A stretch of 64,000 nucleotides of DNA from Pusillimonas minor (GTDB lineage: Bacteria > Pseudomonadota > Gammaproteobacteria > Burkholderiales > Burkholderiaceae_B). This document shows, piece by piece, positions 56,494-64,000 of this stretch (position 1 is its first letter; each line of letters starts with the position of its first letter). The notes beneath the pieces are model-generated. The model saw only the letters and a list, made by a program, of their open reading frames with translations, was not told the DNA's origin and ran no database searches. The DNA is taken from assembly GCF_014237865.1 (NCBI RefSeq), contig NZ_JACJUU010000003.1, positions 62,001 to 126,000 on the forward strand, in the 5' to 3' direction. Both the position numbers and the translations under genes were made by a program.

Positions 56494-58326
56494 ATGAGCA
56501 GTGTAGAACTGAAAGTTCCCGACATTGGCGATTTCGCCGAAGTCGAAGTCATCGAAGTACTGGTGAATGTAGGCGACACCATCAAGCCCGAGCAAAGCCT
56601 GATTACCGTCGAGTCCGATAAGGCCTCGATGGAAATCCCGGCCGAGCAGGGCGGGGTCGTCACTCGGGTCATGGTCAAGGTGGGCGACAAAGTCGCCGAA
56701 GGTGCAGCGCTGGTTCAAATCGACGCCACACAAGGCGCCGACACCGGCAAAGCATCGGCGCCCGCCGCAAGTCAAACCAGCCCGGCAGCTTCAGGCGAAA
56801 CTGCAGCAAGCGGCGCGCCGGCCTCAGCCGGTGCATCCGGTCAGGCATCGTCCAGCACGCCTGCAGCGCCAGCCGGCGTGTCGCCTGCGGCGGCCTCATA
56901 CTCGGGTGCCGCCGATGTTCAGTGCGACGTCGTGGTGCTGGGTGCAGGCCCCGGTGGTTATTCGGCGGCATTTCGGGCCGCCGATCTTGGGTTGTCTGTT
57001 GTCCTGGTCGAGCGCTATGCCACGTTGGGCGGGGTTTGTCTGAACGTGGGTTGCATTCCCTCAAAAGCCCTGCTGCATACCGTCGGTGTTGCCGAAGCGG
57101 CCCAGTCTTTAGCCTCGCATGGTTTTTCGTTTGGGAAACCCGAAGTCGACCTCGATGCCTTGCGCGCCTACAAAGACGGTGTTGTCTCGAAGTTGACGGG
57201 CGGGTTGGCCGGCATGGCCAAGGCCCGTAAAGTCAAGGTCGTTAACGGCAACGGCCAGTTTATCGACGCCAATCATTTAAAAATCACCGATGCCAAAGGC
57301 AATGCCCAGGTCGTCAAATTTGCTTCCGCCATTATTGCGGCCGGCAGCCAGTCGGTAAAGCTGCCGTTTTTGCCCAAAGACCCGCGCATCGTCGACTCGA
57401 CCGGCGCCCTGCAATTGCCTGCCGTGCCCCAAAAGATGCTGATTGTGGGCGGTGGCATTATTGGTCTTGAAATGGGTACCGTATATTCGGCCTTGGGCGC
57501 ACGTCTTGATGTCGTCGAAATGCAGACCGGCTTGATGCAGGGTGCAGATCGCGACCTGGTCAAAGTATGGGAAAAAATGAATGCCCATCGCTTTGACAAC
57601 ATCATGCTCGAGACAAAAACCGTGGGTGCCGAGGCACGCGATGACGGCATTTGGGTAACTTTTGAAGGTAAGGGTGCACCCAAAGAGCCGCAGCGCTACG
57701 ATCTGGTCTTGCAGGCAGTAGGGCGCACCCCCAACGGGCGCGCCATTGGCGCCGAGAATGCCGGGGTCGAAGTGTCCGATCGCGGCTTTATTTCTGTCGA
57801 TCGCCAAATGCGCACCAACGTGCCTCATATCTTTGCCATTGGCGATATCGTCGGCCAACCCATGCTGGCGCACAAGGCCGTGCACGAAGGGCATGTGGCG
57901 GCCGAAGTTATTGCCGGCCAGAAGAGCTATTTCGATGCGCGCGTTATCCCGTCAGTGGCCTATACCGACCCCGAAGTTGCCTGGGTCGGGTTGACTGAAG
58001 ACGAGGCCAAGCAGCAAGGCGTTGCCGTAACGAAGGGGCTGTTCCCTTGGGCCGCGTCTGGCCGTGCCATTGCCAACGGGCGCGACGAAGGCTTTACCAA
58101 GTTGTTGTTCGATGCTGAAACCCATCGGATTGTGGGCGGCGGTATCGTGGGTACCCATGCGGGCGACCTGATTGGTGAAATCGCGCTGGCCATCGAAATG
58201 GGCGCCGATGCCGTCGACATCGGTAAAACCATTCACCCGCATCCCACGCTGGGCGAATCAATAGGCATGGCCGCCGAAGTGGCGCACGGTTCTTGTACCG
58301 ATCTGCCACCGCCGCGGCGCAGGTAA
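56494..58326 (+). CDS. lpdA: Dihydrolipoyl dehydrogenase (E3) with an N-terminal lipoyl domain
   Basis: It reoxidises the lipoyl groups of E2 using FAD and NAD. It has 610 residues against about 475 for ordinary Lpd: an extra lipoyl domain (about 1-78, ESDKASME again) and an Ala/Ser/Pro linker come first. Then come the FAD loop VLGAGPGGYSAA (near 145), the disulfide CLNVGC, the NAD loop IVGGGIIGLEMG, and the C-terminal HPHPTLGES dyad. This E3 form is known from beta- and some other proteobacteria. It is 8 bases after aceF. Confidence 0.96.
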   Translation: MSSVELKVPDIGDFAEVEVIEVLVNVGDTIKPEQSLITVESDKASMEIPAEQGGVVTRVMVKVGDKVAEGAALVQIDATQGADTGKASAPAASQTSPAASGETAASGAPASAGASGQASSSTPAAPAGVSPAAASYSGAADVQCDVVVLGAGPGGYSAAFRAADLGLSVVLVERYATLGGVCLNVGCIPSKALLHTVGVAEAAQSLASHGFSFGKPEVDLDALRAYKDGVVSKLTGGLAGMAKARKVKVVNGNGQFIDANHLKITDAKGNAQVVKFASAIIAAGSQSVKLPFLPKDPRIVDSTGALQLPAVPQKMLIVGGGIIGLEMGTVYSALGARLDVVEMQTGLMQGADRDLVKVWEKMNAHRFDNIMLETKTVGAEARDDGIWVTFEGKGAPKEPQRYDLVLQAVGRTPNGRAIGAENAGVEVSDRGFISVDRQMRTNVPHIFAIGDIVGQPMLAHKAVHEGHVAAEVIAGQKSYFDARVIPSVAYTDPEVAWVGLTEDEAKQQGVAVTKGLFPWAASGRAIANGRDEGFTKLLFDAETHRIVGGGIVGTHAGDLIGEIALAIEMGADAVDIGKTIHPHPTLGESIGMAAEVAHGSCTDLPPPRRR

Positions 58327-58356
58327 AATAGGGTTTTTTTGGCGTTAATACCTGCT

Positions 58357-59667
58357 ATGTTGCAAACCCCCACAACAGCCAGTTCGTTAGACGACTGGCT
58401 GGTCTACCTTGAAAGTGCCCATCCTAAAGCCATCGATATGGGGCTGACGCGCATCCGGACGGTCGCCCAGCGCATGGGCGTCGATGCGCCGGGCTTTGTC
58501 AAGATCACGGTGGGGGGTACCAACGGCAAGGGCTCAACCTGCGCCATGCTCGAGGCCATTTTATTGGCGGCGGGTTACAAGGTTGGGCTGTATACCTCGC
58601 CGCATCTGGTGCATTTCAACGAGCGTATCCGGGTCAATGGCTCAAGCGCCACCGATGCGCAAATCATTCATCAGTTTGATCGTATCAATCAGGCCCGTGG
58701 CGAAATTTCCTTAAGTTATTTCGAGTACGCCACCCTGGCAGCGTTGCTTCAGTTTGTCGATAGCGATGTTGACGTCGCCATTCTGGAAGTCGGTCTGGGC
58801 GGGCGCCTAGACGCCGTCAATATCATTGACAGCGATTGCGCCATCATCACCAGCGTCGATATCGACCATACCGAGTGGCTGGGTGATACCCGCGAAAAAA
58901 TTGGTTGGGAAAAGGCGCACATTTACCGCAAAGATTGTCCGGCCATTTGCGCCGATCCTGTCCCCCCGCAAACGCTGGTTGACTACGCCACCGAACTGGG
59001 CGCTGACTTGTGGCGGTTTGGTCGCGATTTCAATTATTCGGGCGACCGTCAGCAGTGGGCTTACGGCGGGCGCAACCAGCGACGCAGTGGCATGGCGTAT
59101 CCGGCATTGCGTGGCGCCAATCAGTTGCTCAATGCCAGTGCTGTGCTGGCCGCCCTCGAAGCCCTGCGCGACCGCCTGGTTGTGCCGCAACAGGCCGTTC
59201 GTATCGGGCTGGCACAAGTGTCATTGCCGGGGCGCATGCAAATTTTGCCGGGTACGCCGGCCGTTGTACTCGATGTTGCGCATAACCCGCATGCGGCGGC
59301 GGTGCTGGCGCAAAATCTTGACAGCATGCCGTTTTACCCATATACGCACGCTGTGGTGGGTATGTTTACCGACAAGGCCATTGAAGATACGCTGGCCAAG
59401 CTGGCGCCGCGTATCGATCACTGGTATTGCGCCACGCTCGATGGTCCGCGTGCAGCTACAGCCCAGGCCATGGCCGACCACATCTACAAGGTCATCGGCG
59501 CCCAAGACGGTAAAGACGAACCCGTGACTGTTTCGATGTTTGACAATCCGGTTCAGGCTTTTGCGGCTGCACATAAACAGGCGGCCGACAATGATAGAAT
59601 TCTCGTGTTTGGTTCGTTCCACGCGGTCGGGCCGGTTCTGGATCATCTGGGCCGCAAAGTCAGCTAA
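58357..59667 (+). CDS. folC: Bifunctional folylpolyglutamate/dihydrofolate synthase
   Basis: It joins glutamate to dihydropteroate and extends folate polyglutamates. It has 436 residues. The P-loop is GGTNGKGST (about residue 50); YTSPHLVHFNERI, EVGLGGRLDAVN and the VLDVAHNPHAA segment of the Mur-ligase-like C domain are present. The ATG at 58357 was chosen over an in-frame TTG at 58339. It begins the folC-SPOR-cvpA-purF cluster. Confidence 0.95.
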   Translation: MLQTPTTASSLDDWLVYLESAHPKAIDMGLTRIRTVAQRMGVDAPGFVKITVGGTNGKGSTCAMLEAILLAAGYKVGLYTSPHLVHFNERIRVNGSSATDAQIIHQFDRINQARGEISLSYFEYATLAALLQFVDSDVDVAILEVGLGGRLDAVNIIDSDCAIITSVDIDHTEWLGDTREKIGWEKAHIYRKDCPAICADPVPPQTLVDYATELGADLWRFGRDFNYSGDRQQWAYGGRNQRRSGMAYPALRGANQLLNASAVLAALEALRDRLVVPQQAVRIGLAQVSLPGRMQILPGTPAVVLDVAHNPHAAAVLAQNLDSMPFYPYTHAVVGMFTDKAIEDTLAKLAPRIDHWYCATLDGPRAATAQAMADHIYKVIGAQDGKDEPVTVSMFDNPVQAFAAAHKQAADNDRILVFGSFHAVGPVLDHLGRKVS

Positions 59668-59684
59668 CGTCACTACGGGTCGTC

Positions 59685-60530
59685 ATGGGGTTTTTCTCTA
59701 AAGGGTCTGATTCAAGCGCCGGGCGTCGTACGTCTGTACGTCCGGCCGAAGCTCAGGCCAACGAAATGCGTGTTCGCGCGCGTCGTCGTCTGGTCGGTGC
59801 ATTGGCGCTTGTGGTGGCGGCGGTTATTGTGGTCCCCATGCTCATCGACACCGACCCGCCACCCGGCGGCCCGGTCAACCCCATTGTTGTGCCGGCTGTT
59901 ATGCCGCCGCCTGATCAGGCCCTGGTTAACCTGGCCGATGGTGCACAAGGCGGTAAGCCTGGCGCCATCACCATCGAGCAACTCCCCGAACCCGAAGCCC
60001 CGCAAGAAAATACCCCAGCTGTGGCCGGTAGTGCTGCGGGCTCGTCCTCGACAACTGCATCAGCTTCAGGCGCTGGTACATCAACAAGCGCCGCACCGAC
60101 AGCGTCCGGGGCGGCTTCAGCACCGTCAAGTGCGCCATCGGCCTCAGCCCCTGCTGCGCCGCAAGCCCAGCCCGCCGAGCCCGCAAAAACACCTCCCGCA
60201 CGGCCCGATAACCGTACCGACGACGGCGCTGTCGCCCTGGCGCTGCTTGAAGGCCGAAAACCGGCTGCGGGTGCGGCACCGGCGCCGTCGCAATCCGGGC
60301 AGTTTGTGCTGCAAATTGCTGCCTACACTACCGAACAAGACGCTATTGCGCGTCGAAACAAGCTTTTCGAAGCCGGCGTAACCAACGCGTTTGTCCAGTC
60401 GGCCACGGCAGGCGGTAAACCAACGTTCCGCCTGCGTGTCGGGCCGTTCCCCTCGCGCGAAGCCGCACAGGCGGCACAAACCCGTTTGCGTGCGCTGGGC
60501 TACGACAACGGCTTTATCTCAAGCAAGTGA
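59685..60530 (+). CDS. SPOR-domain membrane protein (DedD-like)
   Basis: A bitopic septal peptidoglycan-binding protein of 281 residues. One membrane helix (about 35-54) follows a short basic cytoplasmic segment. A long Ala/Ser/Pro-rich periplasmic linker runs to about 200, and a SPOR domain (FVLQIAAYTTEQDAIARRNKL to LGYDNGFI) ends it. Neighbours are those of E. coli dedD (folC-dedD-cvpA-purF), supporting a divisome role. It overlaps cvpA by 4 bases. Confidence 0.88.
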   Translation: MGFFSKGSDSSAGRRTSVRPAEAQANEMRVRARRRLVGALALVVAAVIVVPMLIDTDPPPGGPVNPIVVPAVMPPPDQALVNLADGAQGGKPGAITIEQLPEPEAPQENTPAVAGSAAGSSSTTASASGAGTSTSAAPTASGAASAPSSAPSASAPAAPQAQPAEPAKTPPARPDNRTDDGAVALALLEGRKPAAGAAPAPSQSGQFVLQIAAYTTEQDAIARRNKLFEAGVTNAFVQSATAGGKPTFRLRVGPFPSREAAQAAQTRLRALGYDNGFISSK

Positions 60531-61015
60531 CTAGCTTCGACTACATCGTATTGGCCATTTTGGCAGTGTCGGGGTTTTTGGGCCTGTTGCGTGGGCTAGT
60601 CAAAGAAATTCTTTCACTTATCGCCTATCTGGCCGCTTTTTTAGCGGCCATTTGGTGGGGGCCGCGCACCTCGGTGTGGTTATCCCCTTTCATTGTCAAC
60701 GATTTATTGCGCACTGCAGTGGCCTATGCGGCGGTTTTTATTCTGGTGTTGCTGCTGGTGGGGTTGGTCAACGTGACCTTAGGCACGCTTATTAAAAAAA
60801 CCGGCCTGACGCCGGCCGATCACGGTTTGGGCGTTGTGTTTGGCGTGTTGCGCGGCGCATTGATTGTATTGATTTTGGTGTCGTTGGGCGGTTATACCGA
60901 TCTGCCCAAAGAGCCGTGGTGGCGCGATGCCCGCCTGTCGCCGATTACGGTGCAAGGGGTGCAAGCCATTAAACAAATGTTGCCGCCGTCTTTGGCGGTA
61001 TGGTTGCCTTACTAA
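60527..61015 (+). CDS. cvpA: CvpA-family membrane protein
   Basis: A 162-residue inner-membrane protein with four hydrophobic segments and the family opening FDYIVLAILAVSGFLGLLRGLVKE. In E. coli it is needed for colicin V production and deoxycholate tolerance; the biochemical role is not settled. The start is GTG at 60527, overlapping the SPOR gene. It leads into purF 21 bases later, the classic cvpA-purF pair. Confidence 0.92.
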   Translation: MTSFDYIVLAILAVSGFLGLLRGLVKEILSLIAYLAAFLAAIWWGPRTSVWLSPFIVNDLLRTAVAYAAVFILVLLLVGLVNVTLGTLIKKTGLTPADHGLGVVFGVLRGALIVLILVSLGGYTDLPKEPWWRDARLSPITVQGVQAIKQMLPPSLAVWLPY

Positions 61016-61036
61016 GTTTTATTTCAGGAATCAGTC

Positions 61037-62539
61037 ATGTGCGGAATTGTTGGGGTTGCCGGCCGTAACCCTGTGAATCAGATCATTTACGACAGCCTGT
61101 TGCTGTTGCAACACCGCGGACAAGACGCCGCCGGCATTGCCACGTCGTACGATCAATTTTTCAGCATGTACAAAGCCCACGGGTTGGTACGTGATGTGTT
61201 TCGCACGCGCAATATGCGATCATTGCCCGGCAACAGCGGTCTGGGGCAAGTGCGTTATCCCACGGCAGGCTCCAGCGACAGTGTCGACGAAGCCCAGCCT
61301 TTTTATGTCAATGCCCCGTTTGGTATTACGTTCGTACACAACGGCAACCTGACGAACTGGCGTGAGTTGCGCGAAGAACTCTTTCGCATCGATCGTCGCC
61401 ACATCAACACCAACTCCGATTCCGAAGTCTTGCTCAATGTATTTGCACACGAGTTGCAAATGGCGGCAACCGGCACTTCTCTCGATGAATGTGCTGTATT
61501 CAAGGCAGTGTCGGCAGTGCATCGGCGCGTCAAGGGCGCCTACGCGGTTATCGCCCAGGTCGCCAGTTTTGGCATGGTGGCGTTTCGCGACCCGTACGGT
61601 ATTCGCCCCTTGTGTCTGGGCGCCCAAGAAACCGACAAGGGTGTCGAGTGGATGATCGCGTCTGAGTCGGTAGCCTTATCGGGTTGCGGGTTTAACTTTG
61701 TACGCGACATTGCCCCTGGCGAAGCTGTGCTGATCGACCTCGACGGTAACTTAAGCAGCCGTCAGTGTGCCGACAACCCGCAATTGGTGCCATGTCTGTT
61801 CGAGTACGTTTACTTTGCGCGGCCCGACTCCCTTATGGACGGCGTTTCGATTTATGATGCGCGCCTGGGTATGGGCGAGTATCTGGCCGACAACGTCGCC
61901 AAGTCGTTGCGCTTAGGTGAAATCGACGTCGTCATGCCCATTCCCGACTCGTCACGCCCGTCGGCCATGCAACTGGCGGCGCGTCTTGGGCTAAATTACC
62001 GCGAGGGTTTCATCAAGAATCGCTACGTGGGCCGCACCTTTATCATGCCGGGCCAGGCGGTGCGCAAGAAGTCGGTGCGTCAAAAGCTCAACGCCATCGA
62101 CATGGAGTTCAAGGGCAAAAACGTGTTGCTGGTCGACGACTCAATTGTGCGCGGTACCACCAGCCGCCAAATTGTCGATATGGCACGCGAGGCCGGCGCC
62201 AACAAGGTGTTCTTTGCGTCTGCGGCGCCACCCGTGCGCTTCCCCAATGTGTACGGTATCGATATGCCCACGCAATCCGAGCTGATTGCGCATGGGCGCG
62301 ACGCCGATGCCGTCGCCCGCGAAATCGGGGCCAATGGGCTGGTTTACCAGGCGCTGTCCGACCTCGAAAGCACCTTGTCCGACTTAAACCCGGCCATGCA
62401 CACCTTCGAGTCGTCGTGCTTCAACGGCCAGTATATTACCGGCGATATTGATGCCGGCTACCTTGAGCGCTTAAGCCAGACACGCGGCGGCACCGCTCCG
62501 ACGGCCGGCAACAACGGCAACGAAAACGACGATAGCTAA
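61037..62539 (+). CDS. purF: Amidophosphoribosyltransferase
   Basis: The first committed enzyme of purine synthesis (PRPP to phosphoribosylamine). It has 500 residues. Cys2 of MCGIVGVAG is the glutaminase nucleophile once Met is removed, [12 protein letters not shown] follows, and the PRPP loop is [18 protein letters not shown] near 365. Expected regulation is through purine nucleotides; no PurR-type palindrome was seen upstream. It ends the cluster at a terminator. Confidence 0.96.
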   Translation: MCGIVGVAGRNPVNQIIYDSLLLLQHRGQDAAGIATSYDQFFSMYKAHGLVRDVFRTRNMRSLPGNSGLGQVRYPTAGSSDSVDEAQPFYVNAPFGITFVHNGNLTNWRELREELFRIDRRHINTNSDSEVLLNVFAHELQMAATGTSLDECAVFKAVSAVHRRVKGAYAVIAQVASFGMVAFRDPYGIRPLCLGAQETDKGVEWMIASESVALSGCGFNFVRDIAPGEAVLIDLDGNLSSRQCADNPQLVPCLFEYVYFARPDSLMDGVSIYDARLGMGEYLADNVAKSLRLGEIDVVMPIPDSSRPSAMQLAARLGLNYREGFIKNRYVGRTFIMPGQAVRKKSVRQKLNAIDMEFKGKNVLLVDDSIVRGTTSRQIVDMAREAGANKVFFASAAPPVRFPNVYGIDMPTQSELIAHGRDADAVAREIGANGLVYQALSDLESTLSDLNPAMHTFESSCFNGQYITGDIDAGYLERLSQTRGGTAPTAGNNGNENDDS

Positions 62540-62631
62540 AGCGGTGATAGTTAAGTTCGTAATAAGCCAAGCGACGATAATTTAGACGGCCACACATAGT
62601 TTCCCGCGTAGTCTCTTCGGCAAACTCATCC

Positions 62632-62669
62632 AATGCCCCAAAAAGAACCCGTTTTTTTTGGGGCATTTT
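62632..62669 (+). terminator. Intrinsic terminator after purF
   Basis: A 13-bp stem (62632-62644 with 62655-62667), of GCCCC flanked by A and T runs, is followed by more Ts. It lies 92 bases after the purF stop. The rest of the 339-base gap (62540-62878) holds no recognisable gene; its last 60 bases are the AT-rich regulatory region of the next gene. Confidence 0.85.
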
Positions 62670-62820
62670 GTTTTTGCGCGCTGCTGTCCATTTTGTAGTC
62701 GACGGCGTCGGGCAGGCCGGCTTGTATTGCGCGATAGCGCCATCACCGGCACGGTGACAGCGTTGGCTCGTTGACTTAGGCGAAGATCAGGGTGAACCCT
62801 GATGGCTGATTTCATTTGTT

Positions 62821-62856
62821 ATGAATAAAATATGAACATATTGTTCATAAATGAAC
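62821..62856 (+). promoter_or_regulatory. Half-site array, probable operator of the monooxygenase gene
   Basis: Four copies of a six-base half-site occur in 36 bases: ATGAAT at 62821, ATGAAC at 62832, its inverted form GTTCAT at 62843, and ATGAAC at 62851. Copies two and three form a perfect palindrome (7-base arms 62832-62838 and 62842-62848), and copies three and four form another (62843-62848 and 62851-62856). A TAAAAT (62826-62831) resembles a -10 element overlapping the array. The regulator is not in the window. Confidence 0.65.
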
Positions 62857-62878
62857 TTTTTATTCGCAAGGAATGATA

Positions 62879-64000
62879 ATGACGGCACAGCGTATTGGAA
62901 TATCAGGCGCAGGCATTGGTGGCTTGACGGCGGCCATTGCCCTGCAAAACATGGGCAAAACGGTTGTTTTGTACGAACAGGCGCGCGAATTCGCGCGTGT
63001 GGGGGCCGACATCAACCTGACGCCCAACGCTGTGCGCGCCCTTGATGGTCTGGGTATTGGCGACGCCTTGCGCAAAACCGCTGCCCGCCCCGCGTTTCGC
63101 ATCAGTCGCGACGGCGTAACGGGCGAGGAAACCTCACGCATTGAAATGGCCAATGCGGCTCAACAAAAGTACGGGGCACCTCAGCTCACCATGCACCGCG
63201 CCGACCTGATGACCGCACTTGAAAACGCAGTCAAGCCGGCGTCCGTGCAGTTCAAGAAGCGTGTAAAAACCGTCAAGCAACGCGACGGCAAGGTGCACGT
63301 CGGCTTTGAGGACGGCAGCCAGGACATGGTTGATGTGCTGATCGGGGCCGACGGTATACATTCGTCGGTACGCACCGCCCTGTTTGGGCCCGAACAGCCC
63401 GAATTTACCGGTGTGGTTGCATATCGCGCGGTTGTGCCCGTCGAAAAGCTGGCCGGTTTGCCCGACCTGGATGCATTTACCAAATGGTGGGGTACGGCGC
63501 CCGAAGTGCAAATTGTGACTTTCCCGCTTAATAGTGGAAAAGATATGTTCATTTTCGCCACCATTCCCCAAGAGGGATGGAATCTGGAGTCGTGGACGGC
63601 GCCGGGCGATGTCAGCGAGTTCAAGTCACTTTATGAAGACTTTCATCCGCAGGCACGCGCGTTTCTGGATGCTTGCGACTCGGTGCTGAAGTCGGCCTTG
63701 TATGTGCGCGACCCGTTGCCCAAATGGTTTGACGGCCACTGCGTTCTGATGGGCGATGCCTGCCACCCGATGATGCCATTTATGGCGCAGGGCGCGGGGC
63801 AGGCTATCGAAGATGGTATTGTTCTGGCCCGCTCCCTGAACGACCCGCAGTTTGATACGGTATCGCAGGCGCTGCAGGCCTACCAACAGGCCCGTCACGA
63901 TCGCACCGCACAAATACAAATGGGTTCGCGCGGCAATAACTGGCTCAAGGCCGGTACCAACGCCGACTGGGTCTACGCTTACGATGCCTGGTCGGTACCA
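62879..64000 (+). CDS. FAD-dependent monooxygenase, NicC/salicylate-hydroxylase-like, truncated at the right edge
   Basis: The first 374 residues are present and the frame is open to the last base. The FAD loop GAGIGGLTAA lies at residues 10-19, the second FAD motif IGADGIHSSVR near 160, and GDACHPMMPFMAQGAGQAIEDG near 290. The pattern resembles 6-hydroxynicotinate 3-monooxygenase and relatives, including KWWGTAP and WVYAYDAW near the end, but the substrate cannot be fixed. The ATG at 62879 has an AAGGA site at 62868. The operator array lies just upstream. Confidence 0.85.
   Translation, partial: MTAQRIGISGAGIGGLTAAIALQNMGKTVVLYEQAREFARVGADINLTPNAVRALDGLGIGDALRKTAARPAFRISRDGVTGEETSRIEMANAAQQKYGAPQLTMHRADLMTALENAVKPASVQFKKRVKTVKQRDGKVHVGFEDGSQDMVDVLIGADGIHSSVRTALFGPEQPEFTGVVAYRAVVPVEKLAGLPDLDAFTKWWGTAPEVQIVTFPLNSGKDMFIFATIPQEGWNLESWTAPGDVSEFKSLYEDFHPQARAFLDACDSVLKSALYVRDPLPKWFDGHCVLMGDACHPMMPFMAQGAGQAIEDGIVLARSLNDPQFDTVSQALQAYQQARHDRTAQIQMGSRGNNWLKAGTNADWVYAYDAWSVP

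Overview
The window looks like ordinary core chromosome of a betaproteobacterium of the order Burkholderiales, most likely Alcaligenaceae (relatives of Bordetella, Pusillimonas and Advenella). This placement rests on moderately high GC, dense short-spaced operons, gene order (surE-pcm-nlpD, gmk-rpoZ-spoT, folC-SPOR-cvpA-purF, aceE-aceF-lpd) and protein style. It is inferred from recognised families, not from a database search. I see no tRNA or rRNA genes, insertion sequences, phage genes, integrases or CRISPR arrays.

Layout. 1-10.7 kb: a truncated NAD(P)HX repair gene, a stress protein, a HAD hydrolase, tadA, ldcA, the ABC-F factor ybiT, a YigZ-type protein, a thioredoxin, a purine permease, tsaD and plsY. 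10.8-17.6 kb: surE, pcm, nlpD, a PolB-like exonuclease, a small periplasmic protein, rlmD and convergent argH; rpoS, the usual neighbour of nlpD, is not there. 17.7-21.3 kb: glnB followed by a glutamate/aspartate-type ABC transporter. 21.5-28.8 kb: rluF-like, rlmJ, ppiD, tesA divergent from ybbA, a DMT exporter and an M23 protein. 28.8-32.4 kb (minus strand): an unknown gene, gmk, rpoZ and spoT. 32.5-36.8 kb: xth, a spermidine-synthase-like protein and a TrpXYZ-type ABC transporter.

37-45.6 kb: a tripartite RND efflux pump whose outer-membrane gene overlaps pdxJ, followed by a nitroreductase and a dihydrolipoamide-dehydrogenase-like flavoprotein. These six genes are probably one transcription unit and end at a 16-bp terminator stem. 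45.7-51.9 kb (minus strand): a SCO1/SenC protein, prlC, and a histidine kinase-response regulator-folD operon with 4-base overlaps. 52-58.3 kb: the pyruvate dehydrogenase complex, divergent from the kinase. 58.4-62.5 kb: folC, a SPOR protein, cvpA and purF. The right edge cuts an FAD monooxygenase gene preceded by a striking array of half-sites.

I found no clearly new multi-gene system. The most interesting items are the coupling of vitamin B6 and flavoenzyme genes to an RND pump, the two-component/folD operon facing the pyruvate dehydrogenase genes, several strong unexplained stem-loops (3517-3562, 25511-25592, 36915-36944, 38207-38230), the missing rpoS, and the operator array at 62821-62856.
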